Below, piece after piece: positions 39,201-50,511 of a stretch of 64,000 nucleotides of DNA. The DNA is from Numida meleagris. Its lineage: Eukaryota; Chordata; Aves; Galliformes; Numididae. Each line of letters opens with the position of its first letter. Positions within the stretch are counted from its first letter, which is position 1. The notes under the pieces were generated by a model, which was not told the DNA's origin, did not search any database, and saw only the letters and a program-made list of their open reading frames with translations. Where the stretch lies: the NCBI RefSeq assembly GCF_002078875.1, contig NC_034414.1:9981783-10045782 (forward strand), in the 5' to 3' direction. The position numbers and the translations under genes were made by a program.

Positions 39201-40654
39201 TGATATTTGCCACTTCCAGAGATTTCATGAGTACGCACAGCTATGCAGGACAAAAGGACAACTTCTTCATGAAAAGGTATTCCACAGTCCTCTTGGTTCT
39301 ATTTTTTTTCCCTATAGAAAAATCTATGAAACTACACACTACATTCAATTTCACATTCATTTCAGCAACAATGACACTGTACCTACTCATTTCTTACAGG
39401 GCTTTTGCAGTGTGTTTTTTAGCACAGTTATTCAGCAACGACTGACTTTTGATCTAAAATGAACTAAAAATATTTTATTATCAAAAATTTTCTGTGTGGG
39501 TGAGTGAAGGAGGAAGCTTAGCCCTCAGCTGTGTTTTTCCCGAGTATCTTTTTACATCAACTTGTTCAAAAGAGTTATTTGCACTCAAGTATGGTTATAT
39601 TAACAAACAAAAGTAGGATCTTCATCTGGAAGTCTGGCTGTAAGGTCCATTACGTGAGCAAATTTATTTCCTTTTCCTTTTCTTCTTAGAGCTATTATTG
39701 TTAGTTGCCTTCCTCTTCAGTCTGTTGTCACCAGACAAGCTCATAGTAGTTGATGGCAAGGCAAGAAAGCGTTATGGAAGAATACCTTCTTGGTCTTATC
39801 ATCCTTAATAATTATTTGGTAGGTCAGTAGCCACTGTTTATGGTGATGTTGTGTTTGAATGTTGATGTTCTCTACACCTCAATCATGCTGGAGGTGGAAA
39901 TATGCCTGAGGTCACAGAAGAGCAGTGTACACAAGTGTCCCGAATCTCACAGTTAATTCCTAAGTATTTGCTTTGTCATCACCTCTGGTGGTTCATAGAG
40001 CTCTGAGTTGAAATGCTGCCTTCCCATGAAAGAACAAAATAGTTGCATTTTAGCCTTAAATCTAACTTCCCTGTCAGGTTACTCTAAACTGGAATATCTT
40101 AATCTGGAAAGAATGGCAAAGCTGCATTGAAAAGTGGTGGAAATTGAAAATCACAAGTGGAAAAATGAGAATTAAAATTCAGAGTTATTTTAAGAGTACC
40201 TGACACTGAAAATGCCAGAAGTTCTGTTTTGTATTGGAGACAGGTAGAAGTCACACTTGAATAAATGATTATTATGCTCTATATACCCTTATGTATCAAT
40301 TGGTATCTCTATTTAAGTTCCTATAAACTAGAAGTAATGAAGTATAAAAATTGAAAAGGGAAGCTAAGACATGAGGGATCCTGCTGACAGGATCAAGGAC
40401 AGTGGGTTTTGTAGCATATTTTGTTATCAAACAAAGACCCCACATCCCAATAATTGTCTAGATCCTGTAATAGGTGGAAACTTCAGAGTTCCTCATTCTG
40501 AAAAAACCCTAGCCAATGAACAAAAACACTGCCGGGTATGACCTAGTGAATACTTCTGCTGCATTGGAAAGGAAACATGATATTGTGTCCCTCAAAGCAA
40601 TGAGCAACTTCAAAACCCATTAGTAGTTTAATTAGAAAAGGTCTTTTAAAAATA
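30283..40654. other. Long non-coding interval
   Basis: No gene or recognisable mobile element was found in about 10 kb. Low-complexity tracts are an A-rich stretch at 30,300-30,335, T22 at 32,097-32,118, and T runs broken by single G at about 32,300-32,330. Open frames (up to 114 codons at 32,154-32,498) include poly-F and other low-complexity translations. The stretch 31,040-31,420 resembles a conserved non-coding element and is listed as a finding. Confidence 0.5.
32097..32118. repeat. T22 homopolymer
   Basis: Twenty-two consecutive T. Read on the minus strand it is an A tail, but no retroposon body is recognisable beside it. Confidence 0.9.
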
Positions 40655-41330
40655 AACTTTTTTTTTTGTAGTTCAAGCAGTCTTAAGTGACCTCAATGCA
40701 GGAGTCCTAAAGGATTTAGCTGAGATGATCTCTGGTCTATGTATATTTTTATTAAAGCATGTGATTTTTTGCACATATTTTAAAACATGGGGTGATAATA
40801 TTGTACCGGATTGTAGAACTGTAAATTTTGATTTGTACAGAGTAGTCAGCTTGCAATTGATTGCAGGTAAACTAATGGAAAGGTTGATAGTGAATTCAAT
40901 AGACTGAATTAAAAAAATGGAAACCTGGTTAATGGCTGTCAACATAATTTTACAATGAAAAGACTTCATCAAAGAAGCTTCCAGTTTCCTCATGTAATTA
41001 AAAGTGTAATGAATGTACTGCGTAGACAAGGACTATTTAGGGTTCAAAAACTTTAGATATCTTGTCTGGATGAAGAGGAACACTAGTGCCTTGCATGTCT
41101 CTGCCATATGAAGCCAATGAACTGCAAATGGGCTCACTGACAGATGCCAAAGAGCAGCTGTTAGTGGAGAGCCCTCACTGCATTGATCATTTCCAAAGGT
41201 GTTCTGCAGAAACTGATTCTGGCCACATTCAATGTCATTCTCAGTGACTGGACAGCAAGAACAACAACGTGGCTAAGAACACTTGTGGACAAAGATTGGC
41301 AGCAAATTGTGAGGGAGGACATCCTCAGGC
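40655..41330 (+). mobile_element. Ancient decayed CR1/L3-type LINE, reverse-transcriptase fragment
   Basis: No intact frame remains, but the order of motifs follows a CR1-type ORF2. Near 40,850-40,890, 'agtcagc...gcaggtaaactaatggaaagg' matches the 'RPVSL...GKVMER' region. Near 40,940, 'aacataattttacaatg' corresponds to the 'QHGF' region. At about 41,198-41,250 the reading GVLQKLILATFNVILSDW matches the family's GVPQGSVLGPxLFNIFINDL block, with G, V, Q, L, F, N and D retained. Many substitutions, indels and stops mark it as far older than the CR1 3' ends elsewhere in the window. The subfamily is not assignable by eye and the ends are approximate. The 118-codon minus-strand open frame over its left part is chance. 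Confidence 0.65.
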
Positions 41331-43477
41331 TTTTATTGTTTCATGCTACATAGTCTACCTTCTTGGAAAAATAGGTATTTTGACAAAGACAGTTGTATGA
41401 TTGTATGAAGGAGATAAATTTAAACAAATGGCGAATGCACCCTATGAAATAGTCGTTGTCCTAAAAGTTGGTGATGTCAGTGGAAAGAGCACTGAACTGG
41501 AGCTCCTAACGAGATGTGCTCAGAAAGGTCTGAGGTAACCTGAGTGCTTAAATGGCAGTGGTGGGTTGGTAAGTGATGTTACATTCCGGAAATAACTAAG
41601 TGTTTGCCAATCAATACCTTGCTAACTGTTCCCTTACTTACCTCTAGAATTTTCTGTGGAGGTATCCTGTTTTTGTATTTCATGCTCCTTTAACTCTGTG
41701 CTATAGACAGAATGTTATGAAGCGGAAAAACTTAGGCAACCGAGCTATTTGAAAGAAAATAATAAGTGCAGAAACGCTCCCCTGAGATGGTCTTGTGATC
41801 AAGGCAGTAAGGGAAGGCCTGAGCGTTCTGGAGCTTTTACTGATTTCTCACAGGTTTTCATTGCAGCTTGGAGCCCTTTTTGGCATCCTGGAATATCCAG
41901 TTCTGGTCAGGAAAAGGGAGAGGAAGTCCTGATCTCTATTCTCGAGGTGGATTTCCTCTGGGACATCATAGAAATTGTGCTCTGTACATTGGGTTCCCAT
42001 TTGTAAAATAACGCTGGTGTCTCCCCAGTCCTGAAGGCACTGTGAAGGTGAATACATTAACAGCAGTGAAGGAATACTGCAGCAGTGGGCACCCTAGGGA
42101 AATCTCTGGTAAATGAGACAAATGTGTTATATACGGGGATATAAATGAATTGGCTGAGAGAAGCCTTCTCCTCAAAGATGCTGCAGAGAAAATACCAGAC
42201 AGACTTCTTGAAAGCCAACTGCACGTTTGTTCTAGGGATATTTTTAAATGCTTAAGACTTAATTTTGAGTGTGTTGGCATTTGTACATTTGCGTGTTTCA
42301 GTTCCATTTAAGCACTGGGTATCCATTTACATTCAAGAATGCATCCATCCTTCATTAAATATATACTCTGAGGTCCTAACATACTGTGGCTCCAAGTGGC
42401 AGTTCTACATTCATGCATACTTTATCCCTTCTAAAACATTTAGTTCTGTGTAAAACATTTAACTTCCTTGCTATCTGTAAGTACAGTGGCAGCCATGTGT
42501 GTGGCCAAAGAAAGCAAAGAAGATGCAGGTGTACCTTGAAAACAAAAAGGGTTTCAGATTAAATATCACTTACTGAAAAACAGTAAGTCTTTATATGTTA
42601 GAAAACCAGAGTAATGCTCAAACTAGTCAAAATAAGGTACATGTTTGTTTTAAAAAAATGTTCACTGGTAAAAATTCTAGTATTTGTTTCTTTTTGTAGC
42701 TTTGAGATAGCTAGAGTCTTATAAACACTTTTCCCCAAATTCTTTGCAAGGTATAATAGCTGCATTATTTGATAGCTAACTGACAATAATTAGCCTATTA
42801 TGATGATTAATGCTTATTCAGGACATTTAATTTGCTTGCTATAAGCATGGTGAGACAGCTAATTTGAAGATATGCCAAATGCAGTATTTAGTTTTATATA
42901 CAACATTTGTTTGGCTTTCCAAATGTAAAATAATTGACGAGAATAATCATAGCCATGGATGTTAGGTCAGCAAGTTTTCATTTCTCCTTTTAATAACAAT
43001 GATGTGTTACTTAGTGAACCAATTAGCAAGGTAAACTTTACTTGTATTAAAAAATGCATAAGGCTGAGGAAGAATTTCTAAATTGTAGTTAATGGAATGT
43101 CAACTGAGATGCATATTCTGTCATTTTCGCCCAGGTGAAAACCATCTGTCCTAAACAGATAGCATTTCTCCACCTTCTCCCAAGGAAGAAGGATACAAGG
43201 TCATTTTTACGCACCTTCTGATCAGAGTTGTATTTATATATTTATTTTTGATTTATGAAAGTCAATTAAACTACTGTGCCTGAGCCAGAGGTTCAAATAG
43301 GCAGTGAAAGAAAAAATTTCTTCAGTCATGGCTACACCTCACCTTCACTTTCTGTTTCCTTGGGAAAAGCTGACATGTCTGTGTGGATCCAGATCTTTTT
43401 TGGCGTGGTTTGAGAGGCAACATTTCTTTGCTCCTTCTGGCTGGCTAGGCTCTTTGTCCCAAATAGCTGGGCACAAA
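41331..43477. other. Non-coding sequence, no gene recognised
   Basis: A tRNA-derived-SINE-like 23-mer occurs at 41,478-41,500 (see findings). The stretch 42,760-43,040 has a high density of homeodomain-type TAAT words and a SOX-type AACAATG, resembling an enhancer. Open frames do not exceed 113 codons and show no domain. Confidence 0.5.
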
Positions 43478-43707
43478 AGTTAGATGTTGGGGAAATTTTT
43501 CACAGCGAGAGTAATGAGGTGCTGGTACAGGCTGCCCAGAGAAGTTTGGATGCCCTATCCCTGGAGGTGTTCAAGGCTAGGTTGGATGGGGCCCTAGGCG
43601 GCCTGATCTACTGCTCAGTGTAATGCTTTGCAACTCTGCCTACAGCAAGGGTGTTGGATTTAGGTGGTCTTTGAGGTCCCTTCCCATGCCAAGCCATTCT
43701 ATGATTC
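43478..43707 (+). mobile_element. CR1 LINE 3' end with intact terminus
   Basis: This is the best-preserved CR1 in the window: 'ggggaaatttttcacagcga', 'gaggtgctggtacaggctgc', 'ccctatccctggaggtgttc', 'aaggctaggttggatggggc', 'ggcggcctgatcta', 'gaggtcccttcccatgcc' and the canonical end 'aagccattctatgattc'. These match the CR1 3' UTR in order. The segment between 'gatcta' and 'gggtgttgga' is longer and altered compared with the usual 'gtgggaggtgtccctgcccatggca' spacer. The copy is 5'-truncated. Confidence 0.95.
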
Positions 43708-46700
43708 AAACTGTCCCTGGTTTTGAAACCTTTTAAGCCTCCTTCAGTGTACTGTAGAAGAAAGAGCCAGTAGAAAAACCACACAGGGGCTTGTAGGGAG
43801 AAGAAAATGTCCACAGTTGTCTGGAAGGCAATCTGATGCCTTTGGAAGACAAGGAAAAGGTGTGTTTCTTAACTGAAACTATTGACATTAATGTTTTTCT
43901 TGGCTTTCAGCCTCTGTGAATTAATACGTTGCAAAAAGCCCTCTTGCATCATAGAGAAGTAGGTGCAATGGTCTTAGTCCGTGCAATGGTCAAATCTGCA
44001 GTGTAATCATCTCAGTTTGATGATAAACATCTCCGCTTGTTTTTCTACGAAAGGTGTTTCTCGCTGTTGTTTCCAGCAATGTAAACAGCAGCAGCTGGAG
44101 GTGCAGATCACTGGCAACTGGAAAGGTCTGCTTTCATCAAGTGCTCTAAATTTTTTTTCTTTATAAATCATCTATGAACCTCAAATGTGTAATACCTGGG
44201 ATGTGTGGCAGAATATTTGTTCTTGTTCATGCTATTGTTTCATCAAACTGCTGAGAAAGCAAAGTGTCCGGATGCTTTCTGTCTCTGATGAATAAGGGGA
44301 GAAAGAGACAATTGTTCTCTTAGAGGTGATGACAAAACCCAAAGCTTCTGTCACTTGCCCAGGGTCCTTCTAACCTTTTGTTATTCAGAGGAAGCTGGCA
44401 GTTTGTATTAATCTGTGTAAAAATAGTGGACCTATTTCTGTCCACTTGATCTCCCCTACTCTGAAATGATCACAAGCTAATAGAGCAGGTCACAGCCTGC
44501 ATTTATCCCAGCACTTCCACTTTCTTGCTGAAGCACTGTCATAGCATTTAGGACTTGTAAGGAGCCAATTAGTGTGTCCTGAATCCAGTTAAAGTAGGAT
44601 ATAGTGGCTATATCCTCACTAGTAAACCAAGCAAGGCCAGACATTGACTTGAGTACAGCACTACAAGTATTTCTAGGGCTTCACTGCTGCTTTGTTTCAG
44701 GCCTGGTTTTTGTTAGTGCCAGCTAGCCCTTTCCCAGATGATGATGCTCTGGTGTGGGTCGGGGGTTTGGGTTGTCCAAGGGCTTTTTAATAAGCACTAT
44801 TGATGAGGGAAGAATTTGATCTGGAGCCGTGCTGTGCCGTACAAGAAGCAGTAACGTTCTGGAGACTCACTGGATACCTAACACCCACTTACGTTGTGTT
44901 ATTTTATTTTTTGCCTGGTATCTCCCAGTACTACACCACCACCTCTGTAATTCAGAGGAGTGTGGGGACCAATTTAAAATCCATTGAAACAGCCTTTGGT
45001 GCTCTGCAGCAGATCCTGGATCAGGGCCAGGAGGTGAACTGCTTGTGGCAAGCTGACAGCAGTGCTCCCTTGGTGGGTGCCACTGCTGGGGGCGGTGAAG
45101 ATCTTAACAAAAGTAGTTTGGCAGATTAACCCTGTGACAAGCTCTGAGCTCTCAGTGGGAATTGTCCCAGATTTTTATAAACAATTATAGTTCTCTATCC
45201 ATGTCTACTGGACTATTATATACTTTCAACATGAGAAAGCGAGAGGGAGGATTTTTTTGACTATGCTGAAGCTCCTTCTGTCTTTGTACTCTAATCTAAT
45301 CAGAGATTAATTTGCCTCTTTATTAGCTCAGTATTCAAACACACACAATGTAACTATTTTGTGAGCTCACTTCTGAAACAGATTATAGCAATGTTTAAAT
45401 AAGAAAAAAAAAATGAGCCTGCTAGCACTGCAGATATAGCCACTTAGTACTATAGTAGTCATGCATTAAAAATGCTTCTGATCTGGTATTACCAGGGAAA
45501 ATTAACTGTAAACGGAAAGAAAAAGTGCTACATCGTGTTTCAGACTCAATCTTACTCTTTCAAGCTTAGAGAACTAGCACCTGAACAATTTAAGTACATT
45601 AGCCAGTAATTCGGCTCTACTTGTTGACAGGTGGGAAAAAAAATCACCATTTTCTTAGTTTGATGAAAGATGTTCCGATGGAAACGCGAATCTTTAGGAA
45701 AAGCATTAACATATTTGAATAGTTTAAGTAGTCCGTTCCATCTTGCTGATCGCTTATGTTGGGCCACGATTTACCCCAGTTGAGGCGAAGCTCTCAACTA
45801 AAGCAAAGCAATGAAACGTGCTCCTGGGAGAGTGGCTGTCTAGGAAAAGTCACCGTTATGTTAAATTCCCCCCATGCTGGTAGTTGAAAGCGATATGGGT
45901 GCATTACTAATGGATAAATCAAACTGATGATTTATTGCAACGAATTCATTTCTTTAAATTGAAACAATTCAAGTTTGAAGCATGTTGAAGTGAGAAAGTA
46001 GTGCTCACAGTAGGCTTTCTAATGAAGGAATATTTTATTTTTTCATTACAGATGTGACCATTCATAATTGGGTTTCTTTGCTGTTGTTGAAAACTTAGCT
46101 TAAACTTGGAGGTGTTTGATATGGTGAGAGTTGCAGTAATCAGTAGCTTGTGGCTTTCTCTTTCTTTCTTTCTTTTTATACTATTCCAGCTGTGGTTTGC
46201 TGCATTCTGCTCTCCTCTTTTCAAATACCATCTAAAGGTCCCTGGTTGTTTGTGTACCACAGATACAATTCTTTTGCAACGGAAAAACAAAAGCAAGCAA
46301 TAGTGTTTTGAATGGAGGGTGCCTGATTGATAAGCTAGTTGCAGCCAAACCTGCTCTGGCTAATTGTCTTTCAAATGCCCTCATTAATCAAGCGGAGGAG
46401 TAACTCTGACAGGAGGGCTGTCACTGTTCTCATGATTTCCTACCACTCACAGCACAGTGTGAGACCTGGCTGCATACCCAGCTCGTGGCCTTTAAAGCAG
46501 TTCTAATGCCTGCTCGCTGCAGAGCACACCTGGCTTTGCTGGGATGGGGGCCTGCCCAACGCCGAGGCATCATCTATCCCTGGAGACCAATTTAGCAGTT
46601 ATTTAATGATTCATAGCTTGATGTCTGGAAATGAGTGCTCCACACGATAACATACATAAACAAATTTAATTAGTTTTCCCCTTTTTTGCATAAGTAGCCA

Positions 46701-49228
46701 CCAGTGTATTAAAGCTGCAAACAAACCAGGTAGGCTGCCTGAAAAGCCATTGAAGCTGGTTAGCAGCCCGGCTTTGAAAGGGACTGTGGCAATATCCTTC
46801 ATCTGTTGGTAGTCACTGGTGCTGTTCGGCCGGCTCCTGAACTCACTGGATTAGCTTGTTATGGAAGAGACGAGCAGCTCTCGCGTTTATTTTCTACCTA
46901 CGTGTGGAAGCAGAGATCTGTAGGAAAAATCTCTAAGCTGTTGCTAGTCCTCTTCCATTCAAAGGCTGCAGAATACAGAGGTTTTTCATGTTTGCAGACT
47001 GTCCCAAACATTGCTTGGTAAATGTGAAGCGAAGGTGTTCAGACACAGGGATTTTTTTTTTTTTTCATTTCCATAACACTTAAAAACAGAGCAAAATGCT
47101 TTATGCTTAATGATTTTATTTTTTTTTGTCCTCACTGTTTGCACCTTTGTGCAATTAACGCTTGCTATATATGAAGTGTTAGGGAGCTGTGTTTCTCTGC
47201 TGTTAAGTGTTTTGTATATTCCTGGAGGAAGATTCTAGAGTTAATTGTCCAGGGTAACATATTGTCATTCTGCTAAGCAATGCAAGTGAATTTGTTTTTG
47301 TGGTAAATGCCGTGTGTTTTTGATATATTCACGTTGTGTGAATTTGAATACTTTAGTAATGTTCCGTAGGGCTGAAAATTACTAAGTGAAACACAAAGTG
47401 TTGAAAAGTTTTATATCGGACAGATGTGATGAACTCTAGCAGCAGAACAATATATAAGGGGTCATATGGGTGAAAGGCACCCTTTGGCTTTTGCTTTGCT
47501 TTGATGAGAGGTCAGGTAAGGCTGCCTGTAATGTTGAGTAATGTTTGATATTTTTGGACCATGAAAGATGTATACTGATGTCCACTGATTTCTTGTTTAG
47601 CGCAGACTAGTTTTGGTGCAAACATATGTACCTCTTCGCAGTTTTTTTTCTAACCCGTTTTCATATTTTTTTTTTCAAAATGTGATCCTTGTGATAAATT
47701 TTAAGGGCTGAATACTGCTAATTGCCACTGACTCCGATCCAATTGAAATGGATTGTAAAAGGAAGAAGTTCGCTGGCACAGTTGTGTTGACAAAGATTCT
47801 TGGTGACTTGTCCAATGCATTGCTAGATGTGTATTTCACATTGCACATTAGAAGAGTGCCTTCCATCATAAAATGAACTGCAACCAGTTAATCTGTGAGT
47901 CAGTTCAGGTATCCTGCAGTCAGCACATGTAAACGTGCTCGATCTCAGACTTGACCAAGGGGAAACAGGCTTTGATTTAAGAGAATATTTTACTCCCCAC
48001 AAGTGAAATCCCGTCTCCAGCAAATTCAGTGGAAATTTTATTATTGATCTCAATGGAGCTAAATTCTGCTTTACCTTTTCAGCTTTTCTTAAGTATTGCC
48101 AGCTTGAACACAATTGGAATGAGAGAGAGTGGAGTCTAGGGGATAAGCTAGCTTTTGACCTTTCTTCTGGAAATTTAACACAGATCGTTAGGTCATTTGT
48201 GCCAGTACCTCCCAACGCCCATCAGAGAAAGTATTTTCTTTGACTTGCTATTAGTTTTGTATCCAGGCGTTTTATTTTACTGTGAGAGCCAAGGCTCCAA
48301 GTGCTGTGATTTACAAGTTACATGATTTACCCGGGTAGATACTTCCTCTTTGTTTCTCTCCTTAGTAGCCACAGCCTAAGAGCTTTACAGGGACAAATTA
48401 AAAATGAAGTACCTGCTCCTAAACTGGACTGTCTTCTGCCAGTAGCGTGGAGGTAAAGGTTTCCATTCAATGTCTTTAAGGTATACACTATGGACACTCA
48501 TAAGGTTTTCTAAATTAGTGTCACAGTGCATAGAGCAAAGAAATAAAACTTCACTTTTTTGAACTGAAATTTGTAGACCTACTTGTGTATAGAGAGCGTG
48601 AAGAGGAATCAAAGTGAAATTAATCTTCAAAAATAAAGCCATGAACAAAATAGGTGCTGATTTCCTGAAGAAAAACACTTTATATTGTATTAGCACATGG
48701 AGAAGGTAACAACTTCTCCTAAAGAAAAAATGGAACTGAGGTTTTTGAGAACACAAAAGAACGAGAGGCCTTCAGAAAACAAGGCAATTTTGTCAAGTTC
48801 AGTTGCTATCTTTAATTAGGCAACCTAAATCAGCATACGCTTCCTTTCTGCTGTTATTTGTTGTGGGCAGTGTGGTGATAGCCCCATAGCTGTCATCTGG
48901 CAGCTTGTGCTGGCTCCTGGCACTTACTCTGTAGGGTAGAAGGTATCTGCTTCTGGCTCTTTCCTCTTGTCCCTTTGAGACTAGGCTCCCCAAATGGGGG
49001 TGGCTCTTCAAGATAAAATGAGGAATCAGAATTTGTGTTTAAGTACTTTTTTCAAGAGCTCTGAGAGCTCAAACCATTTTAAACCGTCAGTTTTTCAGAC
49101 CTTGGTGTGATGTGTAAAGGGACCCTTCCAGGCTTGCTCATCTGAGGGTTAGCTTACAGTTACATGCTCCACTGAGGAGCATAGAAATTATGACATGAGG
49201 ACAGGCAGTACCCTTCCTGCTCCCTTTG
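43708..49228. other. Non-coding sequence, no gene recognised
   Basis: An open frame of 109 codons at 44,800-45,129 (+) lies partly in a GC-richer patch but has no recognisable domain or good splice frame. (CTTT)n lies at 46,155-46,177 and T14 at 47,052-47,065. The stretch 46,310-46,540 looks like a conserved non-coding element. Two minus-strand open frames of 123-130 codons at 47.8-48.75 kb have no recognisable product. Confidence 0.5.
46155..46177. repeat. (CTTT)n microsatellite
   Basis: About five tetranucleotide units form a pyrimidine tract. No acceptor-like AG with an open exon follows it closely. Confidence 0.8.
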
Positions 49229-49350
49229 GAATCATGGAATCATTCAGGTTGGAAAAGACCACCGAGTCAAACTCCAACCCATCCCCACCATGCCACCAAA
49301 CCATGTCCCTCGGTGCTACTGTTAATGTCCTACCACCTTTGAGAGTGGCC
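49229..49350 (-). mobile_element. CR1 LINE 3' end
   Basis: The plus strand reads 'ggaatcatggaatcattcag', 'gttggaaaagaccaccgagt', 'caaactccaacccatcccca', 'ccatgccaccaaaccatg' and 'tccctcggtgctact'. This is the reverse complement of a CR1 3' end, beginning with the duplicated octamer-type terminus. It has lost a short block between 'gacca' and 'ccgag' compared with common copies. Similarity fades beyond about 49,350, and the 5' part is absent. Confidence 0.93.
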
Positions 49351-50435
49351 AGAGCCTCACGCTCAGTGTTAGTGTGGGTACCCCCTCACTGCTGGACCTG
49401 GTCCTCAGTGGGACTGCTGGCAGCTTTGGCAGGGGCCTGTGGGGCAGCACGTAATCTCTCTTTTACACAGCAGTTGATGTTTTCAGTATTTGGGTAAATG
49501 GCCAGATTATTTTTGTTCTGTCCAGTCTCTTAAATTCGGTGTGTAGGAGTAGTGATTTCTCATGGTAACTGCGCAGCCAGCTAAATAAAATGCTTGCCTG
49601 GGAAATAAATTGTTAGTGATTTACATTTTAGATCTGTATAAAGAGTATTTGCAACATTTGTTTCTGGAAAAAAAACACCATGCTGTTCCCATTTGAGATC
49701 AGCCATGGGTTTAAGTTAAGATTCTGATTAAATATTCTCCTTTGTGGCACTATTATGAATGGTTGCAAAAAGTTTGCAGAGTGCTTCCCCCAAAATACAT
49801 TTAAGTGTAGCATCTGAATGCAGGTAGTTACAACAGTGTTTAATATGTGCTAAAATTCAGTAAGTGAATAGGACGTTGGTAGGTGACAGCTCCGGTTTCA
49901 GAGCTGGCATTACACGCAGCTTTACATGAGCTGGGGTTAGTGTTCTGCCTTCACATGACTGGGAGAGGAGAATCTGCCACAGGGCAACTTCAGGAAGATC
50001 AGTAACCAGATGCCCAATAGCTTGACTGAGTGCTGGAGGCACATTTTGACCAAATAGATTGCTCTGTAGCAACGCAGTATAGAGTGAAATTGTAGGTTAG
50101 GCAGACTGAAATAAATTGATAGAGCCAAGTGAAACTGATTAATTTGATTATTTAACTGGTCACGTGTGCAAACTTTTTTCTAGTGATAATAGTTGTGATA
50201 CTTTAAAAATGAACAAGTTGATAAAGGAGATCTTAGTCGTGAAGAGAGTTTCTTAATCTGAGTTTCCCTTTTGTTTTCCCCCTTATGCCTTTCTTGTATA
50301 TCATTTTAACTGCTAATATAAGTCATTTTACAAGCTGTGACTTCTTAAAAGCCAGAAAAAAAACTTCCAGAGCATACTTAATATGTTGCCAACTTGTTTA
50401 TTTTAACTAGAATATTTTGTAATTTTGTGTTACAG

Positions 50436-50511
50436 AAATACTGTTGCTGGCTCAGACTTGGTGAGAGAAAGAGATACGGATACATTGTATATCAGTGGAA
50501 GAAGACATGAG
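50436..50511 (+). other. Candidate 76-bp internal exon, unidentified
   Basis: The acceptor is a T-rich tract ending TGTGTTACAG (AG at 50,434-50,435), with a branch-point-like 'tttaact' about 30 bases upstream. The donor is GAG|GTAAGA at 50,511/50,512. One frame is open throughout: the first base completes a codon and 25 codons follow, including SDLVRERDTDTLYISGRR. A second frame stops at the next-to-last codon and the third stops early. The size is typical of vertebrate internal exons. I do not recognise the peptide, and the segment could equally be a non-coding RNA exon or a chance arrangement. It would be compatible with a plus-strand transcript from the CpG island 33 kb upstream. Confidence 0.33.

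Noticed and set aside
40673..41029. 118-codon minus-strand open frame
   Set aside because: It lies antisense over the decayed LINE reverse-transcriptase relic and has no independent support.
44800..45129. 109-codon open frame with a GC-richer 3' half
   Set aside because: No domain or homologue recognised. There is no acceptor with a pyrimidine tract, and the Gln/Gly-rich end reflects local composition.
48385..48756. 123-codon minus-strand open frame
   Set aside because: The translation has no recognisable domain, no good start context and no splice framing.
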